From NCBI GenBank assembly GCA_000517005.1, contig AZYE01000987.1:1-40583 (forward strand): DNA of 40,583 nt, given 5' to 3'. The position numbers were made by a program, and so were the translations under genes. The notes beneath the pieces are model-generated. The model had not been told where the DNA came from. It did not search any database and saw nothing but the letters and a program-made list of their open reading frames with translations. Origin of the DNA: Microvirga lupini. GTDB taxonomy: Bacteria > Pseudomonadota > Alphaproteobacteria > Rhizobiales > Beijerinckiaceae. This document shows, in pieces, positions 40,534 through 40,583 of the stretch (position 1 is the stretch's first letter; every line of letters starts with the position of its first letter).

Positions 40534-40583
40534 TGCTGAGGCCTGAACACGCCCATCCTCTGGAACTGGTGTTCCAGGCAATC
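40530..40583 (+). CDS. start of a further element gene, cut by the window end
   Basis: ATG 40530 overlaps the previous stop (ATGA) and the frame stays open to the last base: MMLRPEHAHPLELVFQAI. Coupling to the preceding gene supports it as real, but too little is visible to name a function. Confidence 0.45.
   Translation, partial: MMLRPEHAHPLELVFQAI

Noticed and set aside
40222..40581. Minus-strand frame of 119 codons at the right edge
   Set aside because: It runs antisense to the primase end and the coupled small genes and has no independent support.

Overview
The window looks like part of a large plasmid or chromid of a Hyphomicrobiales (Rhizobiales-type) alphaproteobacterium; Microvirga/Methylobacterium-like is a guess from overall protein character. 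The main evidence is a complete repABC partition/replication operon at 20.2-24.0 kb: a ParA-type RepA, a ParB-type RepB, RepC, two identical 16-bp parS palindromes fitting GTTNNNNGCNNNNAAC, and an antisense-RNA gene with readable promoter and terminator between repB and repC. No rRNA, tRNA or CRISPR array was seen.

Layout. 1-1.8 kb: three plus-strand genes of unknown function, the first cut by the window edge. 1.85-2.9 kb: an EVE-HNH protein of the modification-dependent (type IV) restriction kind. 2.98-4.7 kb (minus): a three-gene operon (HTH protein, DUF4258-like protein, possible PD-(D/E)XK protein) behind an AT-rich promoter with repeated TATGCAAA. 5.1-16.7 kb (minus): a tightly packed five-gene DISARM-type operon, read in transcription order as a DrmE-like protein, DrmA helicase, DrmB, DrmC (phospholipase D fold) and an N6-adenine-type methylase. 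17.2-20.2 kb: a serine recombinase, decayed gene remnants, a DUF3883-type nuclease-like gene and a JAB/JAMM-motif gene. 20.2-24.0 kb: repABC.

24.2-31.6 kb is a mosaic of small genes and pseudogenes: a Cys-rich exported protein, a WGR protein with a frameshifted partner, a TIGR02391-like protein, a lipoprotein, a small exported protein broken by two in-frame TGA codons, a periplasmic protein, a HigB/HigA-type toxin-antitoxin pair (antitoxin fused to an ImmA/IrrE protease domain), a HEPN-like protein and a membrane-anchored thermonuclease-like protein. 31.8-35.3 kb holds an unknown 480-residue gene whose Shine-Dalgarno lies in a hairpin, convergent with a GmrSD/BrxU-like (DUF262-DUF1524) gene.

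From 35.5 kb to the right edge lies a closely coupled plus-strand module of an integrated or satellite-type element: two small HTH proteins, an unknown protein, a SpoVG-like small protein, a large primase-helicase, a small protein containing iteron-like repeats and the start of another gene. The module runs out of the window and no integrase is visible.

Overall this is a plasmid backbone carrying a dense set of defence genes (DISARM, EVE-HNH, GmrSD-like, possibly DUF3883, TIGR02391 and HEPN genes). The most unusual item is the DISARM operon: it appears to combine a DrmE-like subunit (class 2 hallmark) with an NPPF-type adenine methylase (class 1 style). All functions are read from sequence motifs without any database search.
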